Shown here one piece after another: positions 1-12,061 of a DNA stretch of 64,000 nucleotides. The translations under genes and the position numbers were made by a program. The notes beneath the pieces are model-generated. The model saw nothing but the letters and a program-made list of their open reading frames with translations. It was not told the DNA's origin and did not search any database. Every line of letters starts with the position of its first letter. The first letter of the stretch is position 1. The stretch is from Macrophomina tecta. Lineage: Eukaryota; Ascomycota; Dothideomycetes; Botryosphaeriales; Botryosphaeriaceae. The stretch spans positions 186,001 to 250,000 of the forward strand of contig JAKSGN010000043.1 in NCBI GenBank assembly GCA_024180945.1, given 5' to 3'.

Positions 1-340
1 GTTGCTGCAGAGCGAGTATCTTTTCTAGATCCTCTGGAGAGAACTTGCTGGATTTGTTAAAGGTGACGTCTCTTGAGCGTACTACTCGGTCCTTTGGAGG
101 ATGCTAGATTCTGTAGATGTTGGTGGAGTTATATCCAACTAAATATCCGATAAGGACACGTTTATCTAGCTTATTACTGCGTGGAATGTTCTTTAGTAGT
201 GAGTAGGCTTTATAGCTATAAACTCGAAGGTGAGCTACTTTTGGCTTCTTGCTATGGACACGCTCAAATGGCGTTTTCCAATGGTGGCGCTTTATTGGAG
301 TTCTATTGTGGATGTAGACTGCTGCCTTGATAATTTCAGG

Positions 341-853
341 CTATAGGTGCTTAGGCAGGTTGGTACTAACTCGCAATGATCTTGCTTTGATGATGATTGA
401 GTGCCCTAAACGCTCTGATGCGCCGTTCTGCTGAGGGGTATACGGAGCTGATACTTTATGGGTAACTCCCTGCTGCTTAAGCTGCTGCTTAAAGGCTCGT
501 GTAAGCGACACTTCTTTATCTGATCTAAGAAAGGCTACTGATTTGCCAAATCTTGTCTTGATTATTTGGATGATGTTGAGAAGGTGCTGGGTGCACTCAT
601 CCTTAGTTGCGTGAGTGACCGCAAAAGTGAATTTGGTGGAAGCGCATTTAAGATGCGTAATCCATTGGTGGCCGTTGTTGGCTCGTGTCATGTGTGTTAA
701 GTCAAATGAGACTCGAAAGAATACTTCTTCTGATGATTTCTCTGGTTGTATGGATCGAGAGATCTGCTGTTGTGCCTTAGTGCGTGCGTATACATCATAG
801 TGATCAGGTAACTGCTGATCGGTAATTATGGCTCCTTGTACTGCCTGTGGCAA
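341..853 (-). pseudogene. copia integrase core fragment, copy 1
   Basis: An open stretch of 170 codons encodes the central part of a Ty1/copia integrase, which inserts element cDNA into the host genome. The catalytic triad can be placed: D in FDLTHM, D in LRSDKE, and E in QNGASER, with the typical TPQQNG motif just before it. The methionine is not a natural start; the frame is bounded by in-frame stops. The stop at the C-terminal side (TAG near 338) is a tryptophan codon in copy 3, so it fits a G-to-A change. The same stop is present in copy 4. It differs from the copy 4 fragment by one residue (Q versus H). Confidence 0.9.
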
Positions 854-2739
854 GGCTCGAATAGCTCTTTGGCCTGTATGTGTAAAGATTTCATGCTATT
901 GTGTGGCTGGCAACGAGCGATTAGTAATGTTTAATACTATAGCTAGTAGATTATCTACTTTCTTATATTCTATAAAGAAGTAGTTTTAAGCGAAGATTAG
1001 ATAGGCTATAATAAAGTTCTCTAAGTAGAGGTATATACGTTCTATATCTAACTCGATTCTCTTTTCTCTTGCCTTAGTAATAGAGACGAGGTTTACTATA
1101 AATAAGGATACGTAGGCTACGTCTATAAGCTTAATAGTACGTGGGCCCTTATAGTTAGTAGTATACACTAGTACCTTACTAAATGACTCGATTTTAACCG
1201 TAGAGTTTCCTAATATAATATAGTTATCTAGCCCTACGTCCCTTGTTTTAGTATAGCGACTCTTTATGTACTAATTATAGATATAGTGTGTTGTGCTAGT
1301 ATCGGCGATCTATAAGAGATTAAGAGTTATAGGCCTTAAAATACGTTATACACTAAATAATAAGGTAACTACTACTAGAAAGAATAATATTTTCTTTTCT
1401 CTTTTACTTAGTTTTAGCTCTTATTTCTTTTAAGGAGCGTTATCCTACTTTTTCTAGCTTTGGCCGTAATTTTAGCTATTTTTAAACTATTTAATAGAGC
1501 GTTTAACTCTTTTCTTAATCTATGGATCCTCGAGTGCCTTATTAACTTTATCTTAAATCTCCTAGTTTAGTGTCTAATCTGCTAGTCTAGCCTCTAGATT
1601 ATAGTATCTATATTTATCGTAGAAGTAATTCTCGCTATATAAGCAGGCGGGTAGCTTTCTTTCCTACTTTTTATTTCTTAGTAAAGCGGTAAAGGCTGCT
1701 TTAGTAGCCTTTAAATTCTTAGCTATATTTTAGCGTAAGTAGTTTCGATAGTTAATAATTATTTTATAAAGCGACCTATTAAGCTCGTTATACTAAAGCT
1801 TAATTTTATAGGCTAAGGCCTAGTAAGTATTAAGAGGGGTAAGCGCCTTAAGAAAGGTGATCTTTTCTTAATTACCTATAATCTCTAGAAGTTCAAGCTT
1901 CTCTACCTTAAATAGAGTCTCTTTCTATTATAAGAGCTATTTATTAATATTCTAACTACTTAGAGGCTTCTTAAGCTAGTAAAGCTTATTAATAATAAGC
2001 TCTTCTTAAGTTTTTCTTATTAGCTAGAGCCGCGCCTTAAGCGCTATAAGCTAAGAATAGGGGTACGAATCGCCCCTAAGCTTCTTTAGAATTAGAAGTA
2101 GTAATAGGCTTACTAAGTCCTTAATAATTGTTAATAGATCGTTAATTTTCTTTTTTAGCTTTTTCTATTTAGCTAGGTCTCTTTTATGAGCCCTAATCTA
2201 TATTTTATAGCGCTCCTAGGCTCTTTGTTAGTTTAGATTAGAGACTAGTAGCTCTGAAATCTTAGCTAGCTCGCTTAGTTAAGAAGGCTTCGATGGCTTT
2301 AATAGGTCGATATAGTCGAATATCTCGTATTTCTTAGCTCGTAATTAGATAATAAAGTACTATTTATCCCAATTATTAGCTGTCTTTAAGACAACGATAG
2401 GTTTAGAAGATGTTATAGTATAGTATTACGTTACATTATATTATGTGCCAAAGAAGGCATAGGTAAGTTACTAAAGTAGATAGTAGGTATAAGGCTAATA
2501 AATAAGCTGTTTACTTAAAAGTATTACTCTAAGGTAGTAGAAAAGTGCTGCGCTTTAGGTAATAAAAAAAAGGCGTATTATAGAAGACAACTAAAGTCCT
2601 CCATTATAGAACACGTATAGCAAAAGAATACTAAGAATAAACGTCCGGATACTACGGAACGCTCGGAATAGTATAATAAGGTACTAGGGAGAATGGCTTA
2701 GAATATAAAAGATACTAAAGATGCACCCGGGCTTATAAC

Positions 2740-2992
2740 TATTAGAATAAGTAGTATAACGGCTTGATTAATAATAAAAGAATTAATTAAAATAAGTAGT
2801 ATATCTAGTAGAGGGAGGCCGTACGGGCTTTTCTTATACCTATTCTATCTACTAGGGTAAAATGGGTATATAACTTACTTACCTACTAAGATAAGTGCGT
2901 AACGAGTATAAGATATAACTAAATTTAAAATACTACTAAATCAAATATTCTAATAACTTGGCAAAAGCCATATACACGTAATTAATCTAATA
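2740..2992 (-). repeat. copia A LTR, 253-bp form (copy 1)
   Basis: This LTR begins TATTAGAATA and ends CTAATA, RIP versions of the TGTTGGAACA and CCAACA ends. It has the same 253-bp length as the LTRs of copy 3, with an extra segment relative to the 221-bp LTRs of copy 4. The tRNA-like primer-binding sequence lies directly to its left (about 2723-2739). The partner LTR is outside the window, so the target duplication cannot be checked. Confidence 0.88.
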
Positions 2993-5045
2993 AATTCATA
3001 TACTTTTTAGATACGGGAGTATACCCTCCATAGATAGAAGAGAGTTTAGTTAAAATAAAATTCTTCTAGATTTTAGTCGCTCCTACCCTACTTCTTATAT
3101 GCTTTTAGTATACTTTCTACCTACGAAAGGGCTACGAAAGAGTCGAAATTATTTTCTTAATTTCCTAGGCTACCCGTAGGTAAAAGCTAGTAATTAAATA
3201 GCTAAAAGAAGTAGACTAGCTCTTCTAGCTCTAGGCTTTAGAATAATTTAATAGCGCTTACTAGATATATATACTCTAGCGAGTTTATACTCTAGTAAAA
3301 TATTTTTCTTTTAAAATCGATAACTGGCCTAGTAGCTCTAAGCTAGGGTATACTAAGTATAGTATCGTAGCCTGTAAATAAGCTACTCTAGTAAAGTTAG
3401 GGTTCGGTAGTACGCATAGCGCCCCCCGAGTCGCACATAGTAACCCCTATATAATAAGAGTTATATAATATAATAGTAGTATTATTAAGAAGGTAGGTAA
3501 ATAGCTTAGTACTAGCTTATATATTTTATAAGGTAAGTCGCTCTACGTATTTAAGAGATACGAGGTTTAGATTATAATTATAATCTATTAATACTCGAAT
3601 TTTAGTAGGACTAGATAGGGTTTCTATTAAAGTAATAATTTCTATATATTTTAAACTACCTCTCGTTTAAGGCCCTAACTGTAAGAAGAAGAGAAAAGTG
3701 ATTAAGACTTTTCTTTTTTTAAGCCTTACTTATCTTTATAGTTTACCTAGTTAGCGTAGCCTTTAGCCTGCTTTTTACCTACGTTTAGGGTACTAGACCT
3801 ATATAAATTACCTACATTTCTTAGGGAAGCTAATACTTTAGATTATAGTTAGTCTTCTTTAGCCTTCTTACTATTTCTAAAACCCTTATAGGGACCGTTA
3901 CGTCCTAGGCTAGGAGTAGTAAAAGGGCGCTTAGTTTTCTATAACTACTACCTATTCTCGTTCTTCTTATAGGGCCTTATTGTCTCTAGTATTTACTTAA
4001 CGTATTAGATTTTAGCTACTAAGTCCTCTTCTACCTATACCCTAGTAAAGAAGAACTAGCGCACGAGCTCTATATATATAGATAGTAAAAGCTAGGAGTA
4101 GATCTAGTTAATATAATAGTCTATATCTTAAATCTAGTACATAAATTTATCCTTATATATTTTTATTTAAGTATAGAATTTTATAAACTTCTAGCCCTTC
4201 TTTATTACCGAAGTATAATAACTAATAGCATTATTAAGGCGATAAATAATAGGGTTATAAATATAATTTTATACTAATATTTTAAACTTTTACTAGAGTA
4301 GTCCTAGCTTCTTTTAGTTTATTAAACGTCTTTAGATATGCTAGAAGAGGGTTCTATACTTAAATAGCTCTTTAGTAGCCTAGAGAGTTCTTTTAAGATA
4401 GTCTTTATATACCTAGTATATGCCGAAATACGTCTCTACTATATTTATCTATAGATTATATAAGCCCTAAGTAAGGTCTTTAAGTTTAAGAGGTAGGTTT
4501 CTTACTAGAAGATTAAGTCGCTTTTTGCTATCGTCTACTATACTCTCTATATACGTTTTACCTATATTTAGTATAGAAATAGCTAGTTATTTACTAGTAA
4601 GGGTAGCTTGTAGCTACTATAAGATTTTAATACGGTTAAGATATTTTAGAAGCTCGGCTTCTAGTATATCTTTAGTAGGTATATTACGTAAGTGCTATAG
4701 CTCGTTAGTAGCTATAGCCGCTCCTAGCTCGGCTACGTTATCTATTAGGTAATCGGTGCCCTAAATATTTCTATTAATAGTTAGCATTAAATAGCCTTCG
4801 GGGGTTCATAAGCCTATTTCTATTAATTTAGCTTAAATATTCGAGCGACTTTATTAGTTTCTTATACCCCTTATCGTGCGATTATCCCTTTTTCTTTAGA
4901 AGTGTTAGAATCAGTGTATATAGTCCTTTAAGGCCGGCTACTTTTCTAAAAGAAATTAGAGAAGGATTCGGTTATAAGTAAATAAGTTAGTTATAAGTAA
5001 GGAGCCTTTAAAGAGTTATATTCTTAGGTATAAATTCTTAGTAGT
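2993..5045 (-). other. RIP-degraded repeat of unassigned family with degenerate minus-strand frames
   Basis: About 2 kb of AT-rich, TpA-rich sequence without open frames. Reading through stops on the minus strand gives two coherent stretches. One (about 4780 to 4205) looks helical and ends in a hydrophobic run of about 20 residues (plus-strand positions about 4208-4275), as in a coiled-coil protein with a C-terminal membrane anchor. The next (about 4200 to 3700) is rich in Q, R and K. Many stops are TAG or TAA where Q or W would fit. I recognise no family for either. It is probably transposon-derived, since RIP acts on repeats, but this is inference. Confidence 0.45.
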
Positions 5046-5413
5046 GCAGGATTCACCCCTTGGTAGCATTATATACTGGGGGCCCGTGCGTAGCACGTGA
5101 TAAGCATGTAAAATACACGGTATAAGCATCCTAAGGGTATACTAGGGCCTATTATCCTAACAGTTAAGATCTCGCTTAAGAAGATTATATTCATTAGGCT
5201 TATTAGTTAGTTACGGTAGGGTTAGAATGGTAGCTTTTTTAATAGTAGAATACTTCTTTTTCTAAAGGCTCTAGAGCTTTAGTAATACTACTCTAACCTA
5301 AGACTTCTTCTAGTTCGTATTAATATAGCGCTTTCGCCTTAAAGAATAGAGGAGTAAAGCTACCGTATACGCTAGTGCCTAATTAGTAAGGCTATAGTAC
5401 TTATTAAAGGCGT

Positions 5414-5985
5414 TGTTGCAGGGCAGAAGGCAGGCAAGCTGGTTAAGGCGAGGCGTAGTTCTTCCTGTATGGAAGATAGGACTCTGATGGGCGGCTCAAG
5501 GAGAGGGCTCTGATTGGTGAGTCAGAAGGAGGCCCTCCACCACAAGAAGACTTCGCAACACGGCTACGGGAGCACAACGAACGGGCAACGTTCACCAGCG
5601 CGGAAAGAAGCTGAACGAACGGGCAACGTTCACCAGCGCGGAAAGAAGCTGAATGAACGGGCAACGTTCACCAGCGCGGAAAGAAGCTGAACCAACGGGC
5701 AACGTTCACCAGCGCGGAACGAAGCAGGACAACCCTCATTGGAAAGGACAACGACGTTCAGGCACTACTTCGCGGCGCACTTACGGGGTGCGTGGAAGCG
5801 GTGATTCTTCTTCTTTTGGACAGGTTCTTTTGGTTTTGTTACTCTATTCGATCGCCTACGAGACGCTGTATAATGGATTCGTTTTGGACCCTTCTTTTAC
5901 CCCTCCTTGCCTCCCACACGGTTCTGGTCGCCTTTGCCCTCTGGCTCACCAGACGCTCTTTTGCGGAGCGTCCCTCCCGTCAACA
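5414..5985. repeat. solo LTR, little mutated, 572 bp, TSD GCGT
   Basis: A GC-rich block with sharp edges inside RIP-ruined DNA. It starts TGTTGCAGGG and ends CCGTCAACA, so it has the TG...CA ends and short inverted termini of an LTR. It is flanked by GCGT on both sides (5410-5413 and 5986-5989), a 4-bp target duplication. It contains four 38-bp tandem repeats and a TATA-like GTATAAT near 5870. No internal retrotransposon sequence is attached, so this fits an LTR left by recombination. The lack of RIP suggests insertion after the surroundings were mutated, or that it was not duplicated when RIP acted. The retrotransposon family is unknown. Confidence 0.75.
5577..5728 (+). repeat. minisatellite, 4 x 38 bp
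   Basis: Units start at 5581, 5619, 5657 and 5695 with an exact 38-bp period and share ACGGGCAACGTTCACCAGCG followed by CGGAAAGAAGCTGA. The last unit is diverged at its end. The array lies in the left third of the solo LTR and could be a U3-type enhancer repeat. Short open frames that run through it on both strands look incidental. Confidence 0.92.
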
Positions 5986-6417
5986 GCGTACTAAGCTATT
6001 AAAACTACGTTCTAAAACTTAGTATTATTTATGTGCTTATTCTTCTACTTCTCGAGGTGCTTAACGAGGACGTCTATTATTACTAGCATTTTCTTAATAG
6101 AATTAAGGTCGCCTTAAGTTTCCTTAGTAACCTTCTTAAAGGGTTTAAGAAAAATATTAATCTCGCGTAGTATTTTCTAGTTATTAGGGGTAAGTGCATA
6201 CTTTCTAATCGCTTTACGATAGTTTTTTATAAAAGTATTAATATGGCCTTTAAGCTTATAAGCGACCGTATTTATAGAATACTAGCTATTCTACTAAGTA
6301 TTATTATTTATAGATATTATACGACCTGCGGTAGCGAGAAATTTGTTATAGAGAAGCTCTAAAGCTCTTATATAAGCGACGATTATATAAAGCTTTTCTA
6401 GCGGCCTAATATTCTTC

Positions 6418-6636
6418 TGTTGGAAAATAACTAATTAGCAGCCTTGATTTAACTAATAAAGATAAGTTCCTATAGATTAGTATATCTAGTAGAGGGAGGC
6501 CGTACGGGCTTTTCTTATACCTATTCTACCTACTAGGGTAAAACGGGTATATAACTTGCTTACCTACTAAGATAGGTATGCAACGAGTATAAGATATAAC
6601 TAAATCTAAAACACTACTAAATTAAATATTCCAACA
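6418..6636 (-). repeat. copia A copy 2, left LTR (3' LTR in sense)
   Basis: It starts TGTTGGAAAA and ends TTCCAACA, 219 bp. Directly to its right, CACCCCCTTCACG is the complement of a polypurine tract (GAAGGGGGTG), the second-strand primer. It matches the right LTR of the same copy apart from C-to-T/G-to-A type changes, as far as I compared. Confidence 0.9.
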
Positions 6637-6742
6637 CACCCCCTTCACGTATTGCCTGAAAGGGAAGTGCGTAATAAAATAAAGATAGGGGTAGGATAAG
6701 TATTAAACTCGTTATGTGTAAAAATTTAAAAAGAAAAAATAC

Positions 6743-6857
6743 GTAATAGCGCTTAGAATCGAACTCGGAATCTTTTAGCCTGCCCACATTGAGAATTAAA
6801 CTTGGAACCTCGGTTCTAATGTAATTAGCGCTTTACCCAATACACTACTCGGTTACG
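6743..6857 (-). other. tRNA-like sequence with B-box motifs and a T6 run
   Basis: On the minus strand an A-box-like TAGTGTATTGGG is followed about 40 bases later by AGTTTAATTCT and again by GAGTTCGATTCT, which resembles a pol III B box. A run of six T follows at once (plus strand A6, 6735-6740), like a pol III terminator. A clean cloverleaf cannot be drawn, and the second B-box copy is unexpected. It may be a decayed tRNA or tRNA-derived repeat captured in the 3' untranslated part of copia copy 2. Low certainty. Confidence 0.3.
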
Positions 6858-7052
6858 TGAGTAGGTATATAAGATTAAAAAGCGAAAATCTTTCTATTTA
6901 AAGTAACTAAGCTGACCACTATTATATGCGCTGTGTGTAGCTATATTTGGGCTAATCACCCATTAGACACTGGCGATCACAGGATCGGGTGTACCTAGGT
7001 AGTGAATTGAGGGCCCTTCTGCTAGGCAACTGGTAGTTGGGAAGAGGGTTGT

Positions 7053-7252
7053 CCGACATCGGCCAGATTTCTGAGCCGGTGGGCGTAATGCTCTAGCTGG
7101 GTGAATCTGCGGGGCGTGCTGAGCCTAGCTGCTAACGTGGCTTATTAGTCTTGGTGTTGTTCTGTGGTGTAGCCTGACTGGGGCCGGCCTTCTCAGGGGT
7201 TAGTTAATCCGCTTCTTTTTCTAGTTTTTTCTTTCTTTTATAAAGATAACTG
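7053..7252 (+). mobile_element. SINE-like insertion with 14-bp target duplication
   Basis: A GC-rich, unmutated block of about 200 bp inside the RIP-ruined copia copy 2. It is bracketed by a 14-bp direct repeat GGGAAGAGGGTTGT (7039-7052 and 7253-7266). The second repeat continues into GCCTC, in line with the copia 3' region of copies 3 and 4 (GGGTTGCGCC). The right end is T-rich (TTTTTC, TTTTTTC, CTTTC). Long target duplications and a simple-sequence tail fit target-primed retrotransposition of a SINE or short LINE. No clear A or B box is visible. The size is below the usual length threshold for RIP, which could explain why it is clean. Confidence 0.5.
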
Positions 7253-10200
7253 GGGAAGAGGGTTGTGCCTCTATAAAAGTAATAATATCGTTTACTAAAA
7301 TCGACTTGGGCCGTTACTTAAAGAGAGGTATAAGGCTAATTTAGTTAATGAACTAATAGTGTTTTTAACGTGGTAAGGCTTTAGTTAAGCTGTCTATAAG
7401 TATAACGGCCGTAGGCGTCTAGCGAAGGCGAACGTTGCCTGCCTAAGCCTCTTGGCGTAGCCAGTAATAGTAAATATTAACGTGGCGTAGCTTAGTATTT
7501 AGCTTGCCTATTTTCTTCTTTATAAGGCGAAGCGTTTGCGTATTATCGTACTAAACCTTAATCTCGTGTCCTAGATCAAACTAAATGCCCCTAAATAGAC
7601 GCTTCTACTAGAAGTACTACTTAGCTACCTCGGATAAAGCGAGTAGCTCTGCTTTCGTAGTTAAGGTGGTGATAGTTGGTTGTTTAACCGCTTTCTAGTC
7701 TACTAGCGCACCGTATATTATAATAATCGATCCTTGGTGACTGCGGCGTGTATTTAGATCGTTTGCGTACGCCGTATTACTACTAATAGTAAAGATATTA
7801 GCCTAGTTTTCCTAGAATCCTTAATAGTATAAGGCGAGGTTCTTAGTCCCTGCTAGATATCCGAGGAGACGTTGTACTAGCTCTAAGTAGCGAGCTAAGG
7901 GGTTAGTAAGGTAGGCTAATAGTGCTAAATAGGCGTAGGCTATATCCGTACATATACTTATAGCTGTAAACTAAGCTAAGCCTATCTTACTTTAGTACGT
8001 ATAGATATCTTATGCGCTTATATATGTGCCTTGATTCAATTCTAGTACTTTATCTAATGGGAGAGGTATAGCTAGTAAGTAAGTCTTCTTAATGCTATAA
8101 CACATAATAAGGCCGTTAATATATAACTTCTATAAGAGCTATAAGAGCCGTTACTTATAATCCCGTACTATTCGTAAGGCTAATAACTATTAAGCCTTAC
8201 CTATTATCCGTATTTCGTAGCGCTGGAATAAGTTCTTCTAAAATACGTTAGCATACTGCTTATTACGCTTATAGTAGGCCATGATTATGTTATCTACGAA
8301 GAAGAAGACGAATAAGTAGTCGTTTATGTAGAGGTACGGTACGTCTAGAACCGGTTCTAATCTAAGCTCTTTTAGTATCTAGTAGAAGTAGTTTTATTAT
8401 AACGCTAGTAATTCTTTTAAGCCGTATAATGCTTAGAGTAGTAGTAGTATTTAGCTAGCAGGGAGGTTTATTTCTTTAGGCGGTTAGTAGAACGTCTTTT
8501 CTTAAAGAGATATATAGAAAAAGGCGTTAACAACGTTGTACTAACGTATCTCTAAATCGAATATATAGATAATTACTATTAGTGCTCGAAAGATTCGAAA
8601 GGCTAGGATAGCTGCGTACGTGTTCTATTAGGTGCTTTATAAGTCTCCCCTTATATAGATATAAGCCTTGACTTTTATAAGCTAACCGTATTTATCAAAT
8701 TTGTATTTAAATACCTAAGTAAGTAGAATAATCTTTTTTTAAAGACTTTACGCTTCTTTCGCTTGTACTATCTTTTATATTCCCTTACCCTAGACTTCCT
8801 AAAGCTCTATTTAAATAGCTTTTAGCAGGTGGGGTTTTATTAGGTATTTAAAGATTTCGTGGTAAAACCGTGGCTTAGGGGGTAATTAATCTTTATAGAT
8901 TCATAGGAGCTCAGTTTAGTAATGCTTTACAGTACGTATTCGTAGCTCGTTTAGAATAGTTATAAAGAACGAGTATAGCCCTTAATAACTAAATATATTG
9001 TCCTGTATTAGCGTAATATATGTATTATGGCGCTGGCGACGTGTCTTTAATCCTTAGATAATTAGGCTCGTGTTGATATTAGCTAATATATCACGGCCTC
9101 TAGGTACACGGTTATCAATGACAGCGCCTAGATCCGGCTTAGTTTCGTACTAAACTAGTAAAAGGGGTCTAAGCCTCTAAGTTTACTACTATTCTTTACC
9201 CCCTGATTCTTGAGAGGATAACTAAGGCGAATCTAGTACTTAGACTCGAATACTACTTACTAATAATAACGGGCTTAGTAGATAATCGGCCTACGTAGGC
9301 ATTAATTTCTTTTAGGGACTTTCTGCTTAATTCGGTGTAGATTCCCGGCTTATATCATTAGTGGACGTTTTCAGTTTCTCGTCCGAGTAGATAATATCCT
9401 CCTCGTTAAGTATAATACGCGGTATAACCGATTTTGGCTCGTTATCTTATTACTAAGCCGCTAGTAGCTCGTCTAAGTCCTCTAGTAAGAACTTACTAGA
9501 TTCGTTAAACGTAATGTCTTTTAATCGTATAATACGATCCTTTGGTGGATACTAAATGCGGTAGATATTAGTTAAATTGTATCTAACTAAATATTTAACT
9601 AAGACTCGCTCGTTTAGCTTATATAAGCATAGAATCATCTTAAGTAGTAAGTAGGCTTTATAGCTATATACTTATAGGTAAGCCACTTTAGGCTACTTTT
9701 TATAGACTAACTCGAATAGAGTCTTCTACTAGTGCCGCTTTATTAGGGTTCTATTATAGATATAGGAGGCTACCTTAATTATTTTAGGCTAAAGGCCTTT
9801 AGGTAGGTTAGTACTAACGCGTAGAGCGCGTGCTTTAACTATAATAGAGTATCCTAAACATTCTAAAGCTTTGTTTTACTAAGGCATATAGGAAGCTAAT
9901 ACCTCGTAGGTAATTTCCTACTACTTAAGCTATTGCTTAAATGCGTACGTAAGTAATACTTCTCTATTTAATCTTAGAAACGCCACCGTCTTTCTAAATC
10001 GAGACTTAATTATTTAGATAATATTAAGGAGGTGCTAGATAATTCTTCTAGCTCTATAGCTCGAGAAATTTATTAATAGGCCTTCGTACGAGCGTATATA
10101 TTATAGTACTTAGGTAGCTTCTAATCCGTAATAGCCGCTCCTTAAACTGCCTTAGGTAATGCATTAATAGCGTTTTAGCCTATATAGGTAAATATATCGT

Positions 10201-12061
10201 GCCACTAAGTAGCTGACAACGATTGGATAATAAGGTTTAAGTTAACCTTTAGATTATTCAATCTCTTATTATACTCCATAAAGAAGTAGTTATACTTAAG
10301 GGTTAGGTTCGCCACAATAACGTCCTTCTTATAGAGGTATAAACGGCCTATATCTAACTAAACGCCCTTATCCCTTGCCTTAGTAATGGAGACGAGGTTA
10401 GCCTTAAATAATAGTATGTAGGCCACGTTTAGTAGGGTAATAACGCGGTTTTCTTATTAGTTAGTTGCATTAACTGTTACTTCTCCAAATGCTTCGATTA
10501 GTATAGTTAAATTTCTAGCTATAATATAATTATCTAGACTCATATCCCTAGTTTTCTTAAACCATTTCTACATAAATCGATTGTAGATGTGGTACGTAGA
10601 GTCCATATTAGTAATCCACAAGAGCTTAAGCGTAGTAGGTTTAGCAACGTATTACATGCTAAAAGCCGAGGCTACTACGGCTAAAAATGATAAAGAATTA
10701 CTATCGTTCGATTTGTTCGTTAATTACTAATCTTACGGATCCTTTTGTGGCTTCTAAAGAGTCGGATTCTTACGTTTACGCTTAAAACGGTTAAGTGAAC
10801 GCTCTACTCGATACTTAGTTTAGGGGTCCTCTAGGCTCTTCTTAATCTTAGCCTAAAGCTCTTTATTAGGTGTCTAATTAGCCGGTCTAATTACTACATT
10901 ATAATACGCGCATTAGTAATACTAGTAATTCTTTCTATACGTATATTTAGAAGGGCCTCGTTCCTGCTTTTAATTACGTAGCGTGGCTGTAAAGGCTACT
11001 TTCGTAACCTTTAGATTTTCGGCTGTATTTTAACATTGGTAGTTGCGGTACTTAATAATAAAATTAGCTAGTAGCTTAGTAAGCTCACCGTTCTAAAGCC
11101 TAATTTTATAGTTAGTAGCCTACTAAGTATTAAAAGACGAAAGCACTTTTAGAAAGCTCTTCTTACCTTAGTTACTAGAAACGTCGGGTAGGTTAAGTAA
11201 TTCCGCCTTAAATAGCGTTTTCTCCTATTAATCTACCTACTTAGCGATATTTTAGCTGCTAGGTAATTTCTTAAGCTGCTTTAGCTAATTAATTACGAGG
11301 TTTTCTTAAGTCTCCTATATAGGCTAAAGCCATACTTTAAGCGCAGATAGCTAAGAATAAGGGTATAGATTATTTCTTAGTTTTCGAAGAATTAATTAGA
11401 GAGAGGAGCTAATAGAGTCTAGAATAACCGTTAATAGGTCGTTAATTTCTTTTTCTAGCTTCTTGTATTCTTAGAGCTCTTGTTTATAGTCCTTACGTTA
11501 TAGCTTATAACGCTCCTATACTCGTATAGAGTCGTTTTCTAGTTCCGTAGGGCTATATGGCTTAATTAGCTGGATTGGCTTCTCCACAAGGTTCGGATTA
11601 ATATAGTTAAAGATTTTCCCCTACTTCGCTCGGGCTTAGATAGTGAAATACTACTTATCCCAGTTATCGAACGACTTAAGAACGATAATAGGCTTTAATA
11701 AGGCTATGGTTACTAGTAGTGGCTAGTAGTTGCTTATTAAATAATTGGGCCGAGTCTCGTGGCCGTAGGTAACTTAGGGGAAGTGCTAGTACGTAGTAAA
11801 ACTCGCTTAGATAGCTAGTATACCTACTAGAAATGCTATACCTAGAAAGGGCTACTAAAATAGATACTTAGTAATGGTTTAAATAACCGTTATAAAAATA
11901 ATGAATAAGGGAGGTACTTGGCTTCGCTTATAACTATATAGTAAAAGAATGCCAAGCGAGACGTCCGGATACCACGAAATGCTTAAATGTAGTACAAAGA
12001 GGTGCTTCTAGAGAATAGCTTAGATTACGGAAGGCACCTAAGACGCACCCGGGCTTATAAC

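Larger units (their letters stand above)
1..2992 (-). mobile_element. Ty1/copia retrotransposon, family A copy 1, cut by the window edge
   Basis: This is the 5' part (in element sense, minus strand) of an LTR retrotransposon whose 3' half lies outside the window. It ends at an LTR (2740-2992) preceded by a primer-binding site like that of the other family A copies. Bases 1-920 match 55196-56115 of copy 4 with one difference that I can see (base 770) and include a readable integrase core. From about 921 to 2992 the same element sequence is heavily RIP mutated. The gag and zinc-knuckle region (about 1400-2350) is recognisable only by alignment to copy 4. The element is not functional. The mutated/unmutated border is abrupt. 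Confidence 0.93.

Noticed and set aside
615..800. Plus-strand open frame over the integrase region
   Set aside because: It is the complement of the copia integrase coding strand; no protein features of its own.
5653..6022. Two overlapping plus-strand frames and a minus-strand frame in the solo LTR
   Set aside because: They run through tandem repeats inside an LTR-like block, lack domains and exist on both strands at once.
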